DNA of 64,000 bases from an uncultured Psychroserpens sp. (GTDB taxonomy: Bacteria; Bacteroidota; Bacteroidia; Flavobacteriales; Flavobacteriaceae): assembly GCF_947500255.1 (NCBI RefSeq), contig NZ_CANMRL010000001.1, positions 1,302,001-1,366,000 on the forward strand. Reading direction: 5' to 3'. The first letter of the stretch is position 1, and each line of letters opens with the position of its first letter. The notes under the pieces are model-generated. The model made no database searches. It was given only the letters and a program-made list of their open reading frames with translations, and was not told the origin of the DNA. The translations under genes were made by a program, and so were the position numbers. Below are positions 18,581-27,942 of the stretch, piece after piece.

Positions 18581-18818
18581 GGTCTTTATCTGTGTCGTTG
18601 TTGTCAATTTTTTTTATAATCAATACTCGGCTATTGTCAAATCGTTGAATTTCTGATACTTTAATCGCTACAGGGATTCTGTCATTATAAATTGTGTCAT
18701 TTTCGATTCTCAAGCTACCATTTTCATAGTTCCAATTCAAGGGTTCAGCTTTAGAGCGATCTATTCCACAAGAAAAGAGAAGTTGAAAAGTAAACAGTAA
18801 AGCAATATATGTTTTCAT
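18570..18818 (-). CDS. Very small lipoprotein of unknown function
   Basis: This 82-residue product begins MKTYIALLFTFQLLFSCG, with a lipobox Cys at residue 17. The remaining 65 residues are hydrophilic and form a short beta-like segment (GSLRIENDTIYNDRIPVAIKV) before a charged tail. The gene starts ten bases after the A2M stop and overlaps the next gene by eleven bases. That spacing and the signal peptide support a real gene, but I cannot assign a family or activity. Confidence 0.65.
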   Translation of the reverse strand: MKTYIALLFTFQLLFSCGIDRSKAEPLNWNYENGSLRIENDTIYNDRIPVAIKVSEIQRFDNSRVLIIKKIDNNDTDKDHAK

Positions 18819-18828
18819 GGTCTTGAGT

Positions 18829-21800
18829 TTATTTTTTTACTTCGATCCAACGTCCTTTATTTCTCACAAAGAAATCATTATCATACATGGCTTCTACTTG
18901 AGTGCCTGGTAAATAATAGGTGCCAAGATAAGCTGCGTTAAGCATTACTGTAAATACTTTAGTACCATGTTTCCCTTTTGATGGTAAATCAAAATAGAAA
19001 TTCACGCGATCATCTCTAATATCTGTATATCTTGCACTACTTGTTGTTGTATCACCATAATCTGTAAAACGTGTGTTTACAATTTCCCATCCTGAAGGGA
19101 AGATCTGTGTAAGTGCAACATCGTGTAATGACTGACTTTTTAAGTTGCTCACGCTAATTCTTGCGACAATATCTTGACCTTGTTGCAGCTTAGAAATATC
19201 TAGTCGATTTCCTTTTAGATCCTGATATATAACCGAAATACTTAAGCCGCGTTTCTCAGCTAACTCCTGACCTAATGGCAGTTTACCTGAATTTAAAACA
19301 CGAACATATACCAAATTACTCACTGCATTGTCCAACTTTATTGTATTAGAACCATCGTTAACTGCGAGTTCTCGTTGCGCTATGGTACTTTTAGTGTCTA
19401 TCGTTTCGGTTTTACCGTTAAAGGTATAACTGAAATTCATATTCTTTCCTCCATTGGCTTCCACCATTTTAGCCATAGCTAATAAGCTGTATGCAGTCGT
19501 TTGTGTACTCATCCATTGATCACTAGATAAATCTTTCGCGATATATTCTGATAGTTCTCGTGCTTTTTGATTTTTAGTAATGATCATGGTTTCTAGTGCC
19601 ATAGCTCTGTTTCTATCAACCGAACCATACGTATAATAATTATGTTTTGGAGGTTTGAAATCGATGTTTGCTGTTTTTGATAATTGTGCGCTCGCTTCAT
19701 TTTGACCTGCTAAGGCATAAGCTGCAGCTAATCTCCATTTAGCTTCATTTGAAATTTCGCTAAACTCACGTAATCTGTTCATGGAAGCTAGATCTGGACT
19801 TCCAGCTAATGCTAAAGTATATAAACGATATGCTTGTGCCAGATCTGAATTATAACGCCTATAACTTGGTCTCCAGTTTCTAGCAGCTTCTTTTTGATAA
19901 CGTAACCAATTACTTTTGAATGTTAATGGTAAAACAAATCCTTTTTTTTCTGCTTCTATCATAAAATGCCCAGCGTAGCTTGTTCCCCAATCATTAGCTG
20001 CATTCTCTCCAATCCAATAGCTCATGCCTCCACTAGGACGTTGGAAATTCCCCAAACGCTTAATCCCATTTTCAATGTTTGACTGGATTTGTTGTCGTTT
20101 TTCATATTTCAAATCGAAAATATCGCTTAAGTATAATTGTGGAAATACGCTAGACGTGGTTTGTTCAACACAGCCATGTGGATATCGAATAAGGTATTCT
20201 AATCGTTTCGAGAAATCCATTGGAGGAAGCGTTGAGAATTCTACTGTTGCAGTATTTGTACCAGCAACGCCAAAGGTTGAAAACTGAAGGCTTTGTGATG
20301 CATTTGCTTCTAATTGGGTGTTTTCATATCTAGAGGTTATTGGGTTTGGGTTTACAACATCTAACTCGACCTTGTATGTTGATTTTTCACCATTTCCTGT
20401 AGCAATAACTTCAACAGTATTGATGCCTTTTGCTTTACTTACGTCTAATTCAAAATAAGCCATTTGTTCATCTGGTTTTGCAAAAGACAACTTTTGCGAG
20501 TTGTTACCAACTACAGAGATACCATCGCTTAATTTCAAGCTTAGATTAACATTTTTCACTTTAGGTTCCATAGCAAATACGGTCACAGGAAGTGTTACTT
20601 TTTCTCCAGGGCTGAGTTTTCTTGGTAATGTTGCCAAGACCATCAACGGCTTTTTAACTTCAACCGATTTATCAGTGCTTCCGTAAGCTTCTGTTTGATT
20701 ATTTCCAGCCACAACCATTGTTCTCACAGCTCCAACATAGTTTGGCATTTTAATTTTATGTGATTGTCGTCCGCCAGCTTCAAGTTTAAAAGGCCCCAAA
20801 TAGGTGACTACAGGTTTAAAGCGATTTGCTTTTTTGTTCTTGCCTTTTGCAGCGCTTCCATCACCACCAATGGCGAATACTTGATCTATACTTCCAGAGT
20901 AAGCTCCAATAACATCATCGAAAATATCCCAGGTTTTTACGCCAAGTGCTTCACGAGAATAGAACGTATTCCAAGCATTAGGTGTTTTGAATCGCGTTAA
21001 ATCTAGCAGTCCTTCTTCTACCATGGCAATGGTATATGTCATTGGTTTTTTATTTTTTTCTGTAACATAAACTTCAAACTCTTGTTCAGGTCTTAATACA
21101 CTTGCCATTCGTAATTCGGGTTCTAGAATGGTTTTTGGATCTTCAACTAGGATTGGAATGACACCATATAATCGTATAGGTAAATCGTTACTAGTAATAG
21201 CGTGAGGTTGTAATAAAGAGATGTTTACAAATACATTAGGCGCCATTTCCGAAGTAATAGGAATATTAACTGTAGTTTGTCCTTTTTTCGTTTTTACCCA
21301 TTTATGTTCAATAACATCTGAACCGTTTTCGATACTTACCAATGCACGACCTTCTTGTCCTGATGGGAATTTAATTTTGGCCGTTTCACCAACAATATAT
21401 TTGTCTTTATCAGAAGCAAACACCAACATTTTAGCAGCTTCCTTATCGTTTCCTGTTGACATACCAGACCAATTTCTGTAGAAGTAAGCAGTACGTCCAG
21501 TGGCATGACCACTCACTGGGTCATAAACTCTAATCAGATAACGTCCTCTATCATTTTCAGGGATTTTAATTGAGAACGAGGTTTTTCCATTGGCTCCAGT
21601 AGATACTTTTTGATTTAATACAGGTCTGTGGTAACGACTCGACACATAATTTGAAAGGTTATCGTAAGAGGAATTCCACCACCAACGCCATTCAATTTTG
21701 TAGACTTTAATTTCTAAGCTATCACGTTTTACAGGTTTTCCATCTTTATCAACAACTGCTAAGTCAAATGTTTGATTGGTATCTGTAAAGTAGGATCCAT

Positions 21801-24411
21801 AATAATTCCCTTTAGGTGATTTTAATCCAACATAAGATTCATAAGGTGAATAGGTTTTTGTAAAAGCATCGAGAGAAAAATCACCACCATTTTCAAAGGC
21901 TCTCACTAAAAATTGTGCGTTGAGCATTCCTGGGGCATTTTTTCCAATATCAAGATTAGTCTTAACGGTTGCCTTTCCCTCTGCATCAAGATTACCTTCA
22001 AAAATATTAAGTTCTTCAGTATTGAATTGACGTGAAGGATCATTAAATACATAGCCTTTAAAGTTTTTGAAGTTAGTGTATGAATTGCTAAACTTGGCTT
22101 TAATTTCGGTTTTTATATTTTTAGCTGGTGCACCATGTAGCCACTTGACGTCTAGTGTTCCGTTAATGGGTTCATTACTAGAAAGTATCTCTTCTTCAAA
22201 ATCAACTTTAATTTTGAGTCGGTTAGGTTTAACGGTTTCAACTTTTAATGATTTGTAGAATTGTGCACCACCAACAGAAACTTTGGCATTATAACTCCCT
22301 GTTTTTCCTTCGGAAACAGTAGGGACTATAAATTTGTAGAAATTATTGACATGATCGGAAGTTACACTCTTATAAATGAGCTTTCCGTTTGGATCGGTCA
22401 CTTCCATTTTTACAGGGTGTCTTTTAGGAAGTTCATTGGCTTTGTCGTTAAGCATAAAAGTTAAGAATAGCGAATCTCCTGGTCTCCATACACCTCGCTC
22501 TCCATAGATGTAACCCTTAAGTCCGCGTTGCAATCTATTTCCAGAAACATCAAATTTGCTTAGCGATAGTGAATTTCCATCGGTAAGTCTTAAATAGCTT
22601 GTGTTATTTCCTTTAGATATAATGGCAAATGATGCAAATTTATTAGCGTCATGTGTTGCCAAACCTTCTCCATTTGTTGTAACAGTAGCGATTTCTTGTT
22701 GTTGAAAGTTATACAACTTAATTGTGGCATTAGCCTCTGGATTGGTACTCAAAATATCAGTTACTGCAAAGTAGTATTTGTTCCCAGCACCTTGTTTCAC
22801 AATAACGCCTAAATTAGAAGCTAGTAAATTTTGAGCAATAATTTTATTGTCGCCATAATATGCATCGTGACAAGGATTATCACGCTGTCTCCAATTGTAA
22901 GTATAGTTTCTGTATCGATACGTACGATTGTCCCAATACTCTTGTTCTCTTAATTCGTCATCTTCAGTATTGGTATCGGCATATTCATCGTAGTAGTAAT
23001 CTTCTTCATAATAGTAATCATCATATTCGTCATTTTCATTGAGTGAGCTGTCAGGATTAGCTTCACAATCATAAAGAGAATATTGTCTTGAGTAACTCAA
23101 CTCGACTCTGTAAATGGCACCAGGATCAGCTTTAAAGTATTTAGAAAGATCGATACTGTAGGCTTTCCATTTTCCAGAATTTTCAGCAGAAGATTGTAAT
23201 TGAATAGTTTGTTTGACAATACGACGACCAACACGTTTAATTTCGTTTTGGTTATTACTGCTCATCACATTATCTTGAAGAAATTGAAGTATATTATCTT
23301 CAAAGATTTTAATAACCCTCACATCTACAGCACTAAGGTTTACAGCTTCGAAATTAAATTTGAGATCATTAGAATTTGGCAATATAGTTCCGTTACTCAC
23401 CAAGCGAACCTGTGGTTTCATTTCTTCAAATGAGATCGCTTCTGAAAATGGACTCTTTAGTTTGTAACCATCGGTATTTTTTATGCCTTGAAATACATCT
23501 ACTTGAATATTTCCAATAAGCTTCGTGTCTGGATATACCTTTAAAACATTACCAACAACTACAAATTTTGGATTCTTTACATTTTGAATAGTGACCAATC
23601 CATCAAAGTTTTGTTGGGTTTTAATTGGGTCAGAAAAGTTAATGTATAGATACTGTTCAGGGGATTTATAGGTTTCAATATTTACAATTTTAAAGTTATT
23701 TATACCTGGAATTTGAATAGTGTTTTCGCCTTTGTTTTCTGCTTTTATAATTTCCCCATCCCATTGTATAACAATTTCAGAATCTTCAACCAAACGATTA
23801 ATGCTATCGATTTTAAATTCGAAATATTTTGAGTTCTTTTCAACCTCATTAAAATGTAATTTGAGTTGCTTCCCATTTTGTGTTGCTTTTACCAATGTCT
23901 TAGCATCTTCCAACGAAATAACATCTGCCGATTTAATAACTGCTTCTAAGTGTTGCCATTTTTTACTGTATGACTGAAGAGCATTAGTAACGATGTTGAA
24001 GTTTGGTGTTATAGTTTTAAACTGAAATGTATAGTCTTCATAATCTTTAGGCATATCTTTGTAGATCTTATCAAGCTTTACGACCACAGTATATTCTGTT
24101 GCTGGATCCAAATACTCATCTGGTGTGAAGATTAAGGTGTGTTTATTAGCTGCTTTAAGTTTACCTTCGACATGAGGTGATATGCGAATAAGTTCATCAT
24201 TAACCTCTTGATCCATATCCCAATTTTCTACATCATTAGATAGGTTAATAGTAATTGGATTGGCAACCGATTGCAAACCAGAAGTTGTATAACTAATATA
24301 GTCCCTAAACTTAAAAAGATTGTCAGTCTCCTGAGTAATTGGGTCTTTCTTTTTGCAAGAAAGAATGATAGCTAGACATAGAATGAGTGCAGAAAGATGT
24401 TTTAGTTTCAT
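18829..24411 (-). CDS. Bacterial alpha-2-macroglobulin, lipoprotein, thioester type
   Basis: This 1860-residue protein carries a lipoprotein signal (LAIILSCKKKD), an N-terminal Ig-like region, repeated MG (macroglobulin) beta-domains, the RGVWRPGDSL segment typical of bacterial A2M MG domains, and a thioester domain. The thioester motif GCVEQ is intact, with Cys at residue 1414. Bacterial A2Ms trap attacking proteases and bind them covalently through the thioester. Length is close to E. coli YfhM but with an insertion at about 450-490 that is extremely rich in Asp, Glu and Tyr. It is the first gene of an operon ending in pbpC; this pairing is conserved across bacteria. Confidence 0.95.
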   Translation of the reverse strand: MKLKHLSALILCLAIILSCKKKDPITQETDNLFKFRDYISYTTSGLQSVANPITINLSNDVENWDMDQEVNDELIRISPHVEGKLKAANKHTLIFTPDEYLDPATEYTVVVKLDKIYKDMPKDYEDYTFQFKTITPNFNIVTNALQSYSKKWQHLEAVIKSADVISLEDAKTLVKATQNGKQLKLHFNEVEKNSKYFEFKIDSINRLVEDSEIVIQWDGEIIKAENKGENTIQIPGINNFKIVNIETYKSPEQYLYINFSDPIKTQQNFDGLVTIQNVKNPKFVVVGNVLKVYPDTKLIGNIQVDVFQGIKNTDGYKLKSPFSEAISFEEMKPQVRLVSNGTILPNSNDLKFNFEAVNLSAVDVRVIKIFEDNILQFLQDNVMSSNNQNEIKRVGRRIVKQTIQLQSSAENSGKWKAYSIDLSKYFKADPGAIYRVELSYSRQYSLYDCEANPDSSLNENDEYDDYYYEEDYYYDEYADTNTEDDELREQEYWDNRTYRYRNYTYNWRQRDNPCHDAYYGDNKIIAQNLLASNLGVIVKQGAGNKYYFAVTDILSTNPEANATIKLYNFQQQEIATVTTNGEGLATHDANKFASFAIISKGNNTSYLRLTDGNSLSLSKFDVSGNRLQRGLKGYIYGERGVWRPGDSLFLTFMLNDKANELPKRHPVKMEVTDPNGKLIYKSVTSDHVNNFYKFIVPTVSEGKTGSYNAKVSVGGAQFYKSLKVETVKPNRLKIKVDFEEEILSSNEPINGTLDVKWLHGAPAKNIKTEIKAKFSNSYTNFKNFKGYVFNDPSRQFNTEELNIFEGNLDAEGKATVKTNLDIGKNAPGMLNAQFLVRAFENGGDFSLDAFTKTYSPYESYVGLKSPKGNYYGSYFTDTNQTFDLAVVDKDGKPVKRDSLEIKVYKIEWRWWWNSSYDNLSNYVSSRYHRPVLNQKVSTGANGKTSFSIKIPENDRGRYLIRVYDPVSGHATGRTAYFYRNWSGMSTGNDKEAAKMLVFASDKDKYIVGETAKIKFPSGQEGRALVSIENGSDVIEHKWVKTKKGQTTVNIPITSEMAPNVFVNISLLQPHAITSNDLPIRLYGVIPILVEDPKTILEPELRMASVLRPEQEFEVYVTEKNKKPMTYTIAMVEEGLLDLTRFKTPNAWNTFYSREALGVKTWDIFDDVIGAYSGSIDQVFAIGGDGSAAKGKNKKANRFKPVVTYLGPFKLEAGGRQSHKIKMPNYVGAVRTMVVAGNNQTEAYGSTDKSVEVKKPLMVLATLPRKLSPGEKVTLPVTVFAMEPKVKNVNLSLKLSDGISVVGNNSQKLSFAKPDEQMAYFELDVSKAKGINTVEVIATGNGEKSTYKVELDVVNPNPITSRYENTQLEANASQSLQFSTFGVAGTNTATVEFSTLPPMDFSKRLEYLIRYPHGCVEQTTSSVFPQLYLSDIFDLKYEKRQQIQSNIENGIKRLGNFQRPSGGMSYWIGENAANDWGTSYAGHFMIEAEKKGFVLPLTFKSNWLRYQKEAARNWRPSYRRYNSDLAQAYRLYTLALAGSPDLASMNRLREFSEISNEAKWRLAAAYALAGQNEASAQLSKTANIDFKPPKHNYYTYGSVDRNRAMALETMIITKNQKARELSEYIAKDLSSDQWMSTQTTAYSLLAMAKMVEANGGKNMNFSYTFNGKTETIDTKSTIAQRELAVNDGSNTIKLDNAVSNLVYVRVLNSGKLPLGQELAEKRGLSISVIYQDLKGNRLDISKLQQGQDIVARISVSNLKSQSLHDVALTQIFPSGWEIVNTRFTDYGDTTTSSARYTDIRDDRVNFYFDLPSKGKHGTKVFTVMLNAAYLGTYYLPGTQVEAMYDNDFFVRNKGRWIEVKK

Positions 24412-24601
24412 GGCTACAGAAATGTTTTATTGGTTTATATGATCGTTTCAAACCATCAATTTGATAGTTGAATACCATAAAATTATAGTAATTGTGAGGG
24501 ATTCGCGCATACGTTTTGTTATGCGTAATTAATAAAATAGAATTCGTTACAAATAGAAAAGAATTCGTTTTTTGAGAAAAAATAAAGAGATACGATTAGT
24601 G

Positions 24602-25675
24602 TTATTCTTTATAAATTCCAATGACTAATTCGCCTTTGTCATTCATTGTTGCTCTATACATACCAGCAGTATTGAATTCGGCAACCATATTACCGTTTTT
24701 ATCAACGGCAACAATACCACCATCACCACCAAGTTCAGGCACTTTATTTTGAATGACTTCTTGAGCAGCTTCCTTAAGCGATAAGCCTTTGTATTGCATT
24801 AAGGCAGAAATATCATGAGCAACCATGGCACGTATAAAATATTCTCCCCAACCTGTACTTGAAACAGCGCAAGAGTTGTTGTTGGCATATGTGCCAGCTC
24901 CAATAATTGGTGCATCACCAACTCTACCATAACGTTTATTGGTCATACCTCCTGTTGACGTTCCAGCAGCAAGATTACCATTTTTATCTAAGGCTGCACA
25001 GCCAACAGTTCCAAATTTATAGTTTTGAATTTCGGCATCGTAAAACGCTGTTTTATCATCATGGTCTAACTCTACCTGTTCTCTTTCCTTTGCTCTTTTT
25101 ACTGAGTTTAAACGTCTTTCGGTATGAAAATAACTAGGCTCAACTATGACTAAACCTTGTTCTTTGGCATAGGTTTCGGCTCCAGATCCAGCCATCATCA
25201 CATGAGGCGATTTATCCATGATTACTCGCGCTAAATTTATGGGATTTCTAACAGTGGTCGTGCCTGCCGACGCTCCAGCATTTAGTGTTTTCCCATCCAT
25301 AATTGACGCATCCAATTCATTTGTTTCAGCATTAGTAAATACAGACCCCTTTCCAGCGTTAAATAATGGGGAATCTTCCATAACATTAATCGTTTTTTGA
25401 ACGGCGTCTAAACTTGTTCCGCCGTTTTTTAAAATCTCATATCCCACTTTAATGGCTTCCTCTAATTTAGCTTTATAAGCGGCTTCACGTTCAGGAGTCA
25501 TGTTTTTTTTCAGAATTGTTCCAGCACCACCGTGGATGATAATGGCAAAATCAGCTTTGGGATTACTAGTGTATTCAGGGAAACCTGGTTCGGAGTTTTC
25601 ATCGGTTTTTTTAACTTCTTTTGCACAACTAAAACAGATGATAAAAACAAAAAAGTGAAGGATATAATGTCTCAT
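24602..25675 (-). CDS. Isoaspartyl peptidase/L-asparaginase (Ntn hydrolase), lipoprotein
   Basis: This 357-residue enzyme of the plant-type asparaginase family cleaves itself before a catalytic Thr. The site is visible as FGTVGCAALD (nucleophile T223), with IHGGAGT near the N-terminus and STGGMTNKRYGRVGDAPIIGAGTYAN forming the substrate pocket. An N-terminal lipobox (IICFSC, Cys at residue 17) makes it a lipoprotein, so it should act in the periplasm or on the surface on isoaspartyl dipeptides or asparagine. It stands alone: about 190 non-coding bases separate it from the A2M gene downstream. Confidence 0.92.
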   Translation of the reverse strand: MRHYILHFFVFIICFSCAKEVKKTDENSEPGFPEYTSNPKADFAIIIHGGAGTILKKNMTPEREAAYKAKLEEAIKVGYEILKNGGTSLDAVQKTINVMEDSPLFNAGKGSVFTNAETNELDASIMDGKTLNAGASAGTTTVRNPINLARVIMDKSPHVMMAGSGAETYAKEQGLVIVEPSYFHTERRLNSVKRAKEREQVELDHDDKTAFYDAEIQNYKFGTVGCAALDKNGNLAAGTSTGGMTNKRYGRVGDAPIIGAGTYANNNSCAVSSTGWGEYFIRAMVAHDISALMQYKGLSLKEAAQEVIQNKVPELGGDGGIVAVDKNGNMVAEFNTAGMYRATMNDKGELVIGIYKE

Positions 25676-25752
25676 GGTGATATCAAATTTATAAGTGCTT
25701 TAAAGTTACATTATTAAACAAAATGCTTCAAGTAAAAATGACTTTTTATTAG

Positions 25753-25760
25753 TAACTTCG
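25753..25760 (+). promoter_or_regulatory. Possible -7 element of the aldehyde dehydrogenase promoter
   Basis: TAACTTCG differs from TAnnTTTG at one base and lies 37 bases before the ATG at 25797. Confidence 0.4.
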
Positions 25761-25796
25761 CGTCAAAATCTAATAAATCATAAAAAATATACAAAT

Positions 25797-27350
25797 ATGG
25801 AAGCTATTGCTACCGATTTCGGAATAAAAGAAGCCTTAAAACAGTTAGGTGTTCATGAGGTAAATGAAGGAACATCTACAGGTTCAAATAATTTTTCTAA
25901 TGGAGAGATTATTGAATCGTATTCTCCTGTTGATGGTCAATTAATAGGAAAAGTAAAAACAACTACAAGAGAAGATTATGACAAAGTAATGGATGCTGCT
26001 ACAAAAGCATTTAAATCTTGGAGAGATGTACCGGCTCCTCAACGTGGAGAAATTGTTCGTCAATTTGGAAACAAATTAAGAGACCTGAAAGAACCACTTG
26101 GTAAATTAGTGTCATACGAAATGGGAAAATCTTTGCAAGAAGGTTATGGTGAAGTTCAAGAAATGATTGACATCTGTGATTTTGCTGTAGGTTTATCAAG
26201 ACAATTAAACGGACAAACAATTCCTTCTGAACGACCAGGACATGTGATGAGAGAACAATGGCATCCAATAGGTGTTGTTGGAATTATCTCAGCATTTAAC
26301 TTTCCTGTTGCTGTTTGGGCTTGGAATACAGCTTTAGCTTGGATATGTGGTGATGTATGTGTTTGGAAAGCTTCTGAAAAAGCACCTTTATGCTCTGTTG
26401 CTTGTCAAAATATTATTGCAGATATTTTGAAAGAAAATAATTTGCCAGAGGGTATTTCTTGTATCATAAATGGAGATTACAAAGTAGGAGAAATGATGAC
26501 TACAGATTCTAGAATTCCTTTAGTTTCTGCAACTGGGTCTACAAGAATGGGAAGAATTGTTGGTGCAACAGTTGCCAAACGTTTTGGTAAATCTTTATTA
26601 GAATTAGGTGGTAACAATGCAATTATTATTACGCCTTCTGCAGATTTAAAAGTGGTGGTTCCTGGTGCCGTATTTGGTGCTGTAGGAACTTGTGGTCAAC
26701 GTTGTACCTCTACAAGGCGATTAATTATTCACGATTCTGTATACGATAAAGTAAGAGATGCAATTGTTGGTGCCTATGATCAACTAACTATTGGGAATCC
26801 ATTAGATGAAAAGAATCATATAGGACCGTTAATTGATAAAGATGCCGTAAATACATATTTAGCTGCCATTGAAAAAGCAAAAGCAGAAGGTGGAAATGTA
26901 TTGGTTGAAGGAGGTGTATTAGAAGGAGAAGGTTTTGAAAGTGGTTGTTATGTTAAACCAGCTATTATTGAAGCTGAAAATCATTTTGAAATTGTACAAC
27001 ATGAAACGTTTGCTCCAATTTTATACCTGATGAAATATTCAGGTGATGTAGAAAATGCTATTGATAAGCAAAACGGTGTAGCTCAAGGATTATCATCTGC
27101 AATTATGACAAACGAAATGAAAGAAGCAGAGAAGTTTTTATCTTATGCTGGTTCTGATTGTGGAATAGCTAATGTGAATATTGGAACTTCTGGTGCTGAA
27201 ATTGGAGGCGCCTTTGGTGGTGAAAAAGAAACTGGTGGTGGACGTGAGTCTGGATCTGATGCATGGAAAGTCTACATGAGAAGACAAACCAATACGATAA
27301 ATTATTCAGACGAATTACCTTTAGCACAAGGTATTAAGTTTGATCTTTAA
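25797..27350 (+). CDS. ALDH7-type (aminoadipate-semialdehyde) dehydrogenase
   Basis: This 517-residue NAD(P)-dependent aldehyde dehydrogenase has the family's catalytic Glu (LLELGGNN, E269) and catalytic Cys (GQRCTSTRR, C303), plus the SAFNFPVAVWAWN nucleotide-site segment. The GQRCTSTRR context and the N-terminal region resemble antiquitin/ALDH7, which oxidises alpha-aminoadipate semialdehyde (piperideine-6-carboxylate) in lysine breakdown. No other lysine-pathway gene adjoins it, so the substrate is assigned by family resemblance only. It is monocistronic, with its own promoter region and terminator. Confidence 0.88.
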   Translation: MEAIATDFGIKEALKQLGVHEVNEGTSTGSNNFSNGEIIESYSPVDGQLIGKVKTTTREDYDKVMDAATKAFKSWRDVPAPQRGEIVRQFGNKLRDLKEPLGKLVSYEMGKSLQEGYGEVQEMIDICDFAVGLSRQLNGQTIPSERPGHVMREQWHPIGVVGIISAFNFPVAVWAWNTALAWICGDVCVWKASEKAPLCSVACQNIIADILKENNLPEGISCIINGDYKVGEMMTTDSRIPLVSATGSTRMGRIVGATVAKRFGKSLLELGGNNAIIITPSADLKVVVPGAVFGAVGTCGQRCTSTRRLIIHDSVYDKVRDAIVGAYDQLTIGNPLDEKNHIGPLIDKDAVNTYLAAIEKAKAEGGNVLVEGGVLEGEGFESGCYVKPAIIEAENHFEIVQHETFAPILYLMKYSGDVENAIDKQNGVAQGLSSAIMTNEMKEAEKFLSYAGSDCGIANVNIGTSGAEIGGAFGGEKETGGGRESGSDAWKVYMRRQTNTINYSDELPLAQGIKFDL

Positions 27351-27375
27351 TTTAATTAAACAGAATATATTTATA

Positions 27376-27405
27376 AAAGCCATATCATTTGATATGGCTT
27401 TTTAA
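27376..27405 (+). terminator. Terminator between convergent genes
   Basis: AAAGCCATATCA pairs with TGATATGGCTTT around a TT loop and is followed by T-rich sequence. It probably serves both the aldehyde dehydrogenase and the convergent lipoprotein gene ending at 27402. Confidence 0.9.
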
Positions 27406-27806
27406 TTTGACGGAATTATCGTATATCTTACTTCAGTTAAATCATTAAAGATACTTTGATTGCCAATTAAGTTTTCGGCTCTAAAAATGATTTCATTTGT
27501 ATCTGGCGAGAGCGAGAAATAATAGAAGCGACTGTTTCTGGCATAAGGAATTGTTACAACTTCATCATTAGAAAAGAGTCTGCCATGAGCAATTATCGCT
27601 GCATTGGCCACATTTTCTGGATTAATGTTTTCATCTTGAATAGCAAAACTTGTAAAAGTTACAGAGGTGGTTGAAAAATTAGTAGGAATCCATTCAGAGG
27701 AAATGACATTAGCATTTCCATCCATTCCATCATCACCATCTTCTGCAGAGCAGGACACTAAGCACAAGATAAACACAACACTAAAAATTCTTGAAATTGT
27801 TTTCAT
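27402..27806 (-). CDS. Small lipoprotein with collagen-like start
   Basis: This 134-residue protein has a lipobox signal (FILCLVSC, Cys at residue 19) followed by a short Gly-X-X collagen-like linker (DGDDGMDGNAN) and a beta-rich domain of about 100 residues. Small Bacteroidota lipoproteins of this layout are common and uncharacterised. I do not recognise the domain. It is divergent from the DUF1800 gene. Confidence 0.7.
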   Translation of the reverse strand: MKTISRIFSVVFILCLVSCSAEDGDDGMDGNANVISSEWIPTNFSTTSVTFTSFAIQDENINPENVANAAIIAHGRLFSNDEVVTIPYARNSRFYYFSLSPDTNEIIFRAENLIGNQSIFNDLTEVRYTIIPSN

Positions 27807-27942
27807 AATTTAGAATATATTTTACTTCATAATATAATAAAATTTAATCTAATGAGTTGATTTTGTTACTACTCTCTTGCTTTGGAATCATTTTTGAGAG
27901 GTATAATTAAACTTAAAATCATTTTTTAAGTCTTAAAGCTAT

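Noticed and set aside
24412-24601. Hairpin CGCATA/TATGCG and palindrome near ATCAATTTGAT between asparaginase and A2M genes
   Set aside because: The stem is only six bp with no T-run, and the palindrome is short in AT-rich sequence, so neither supports a call.
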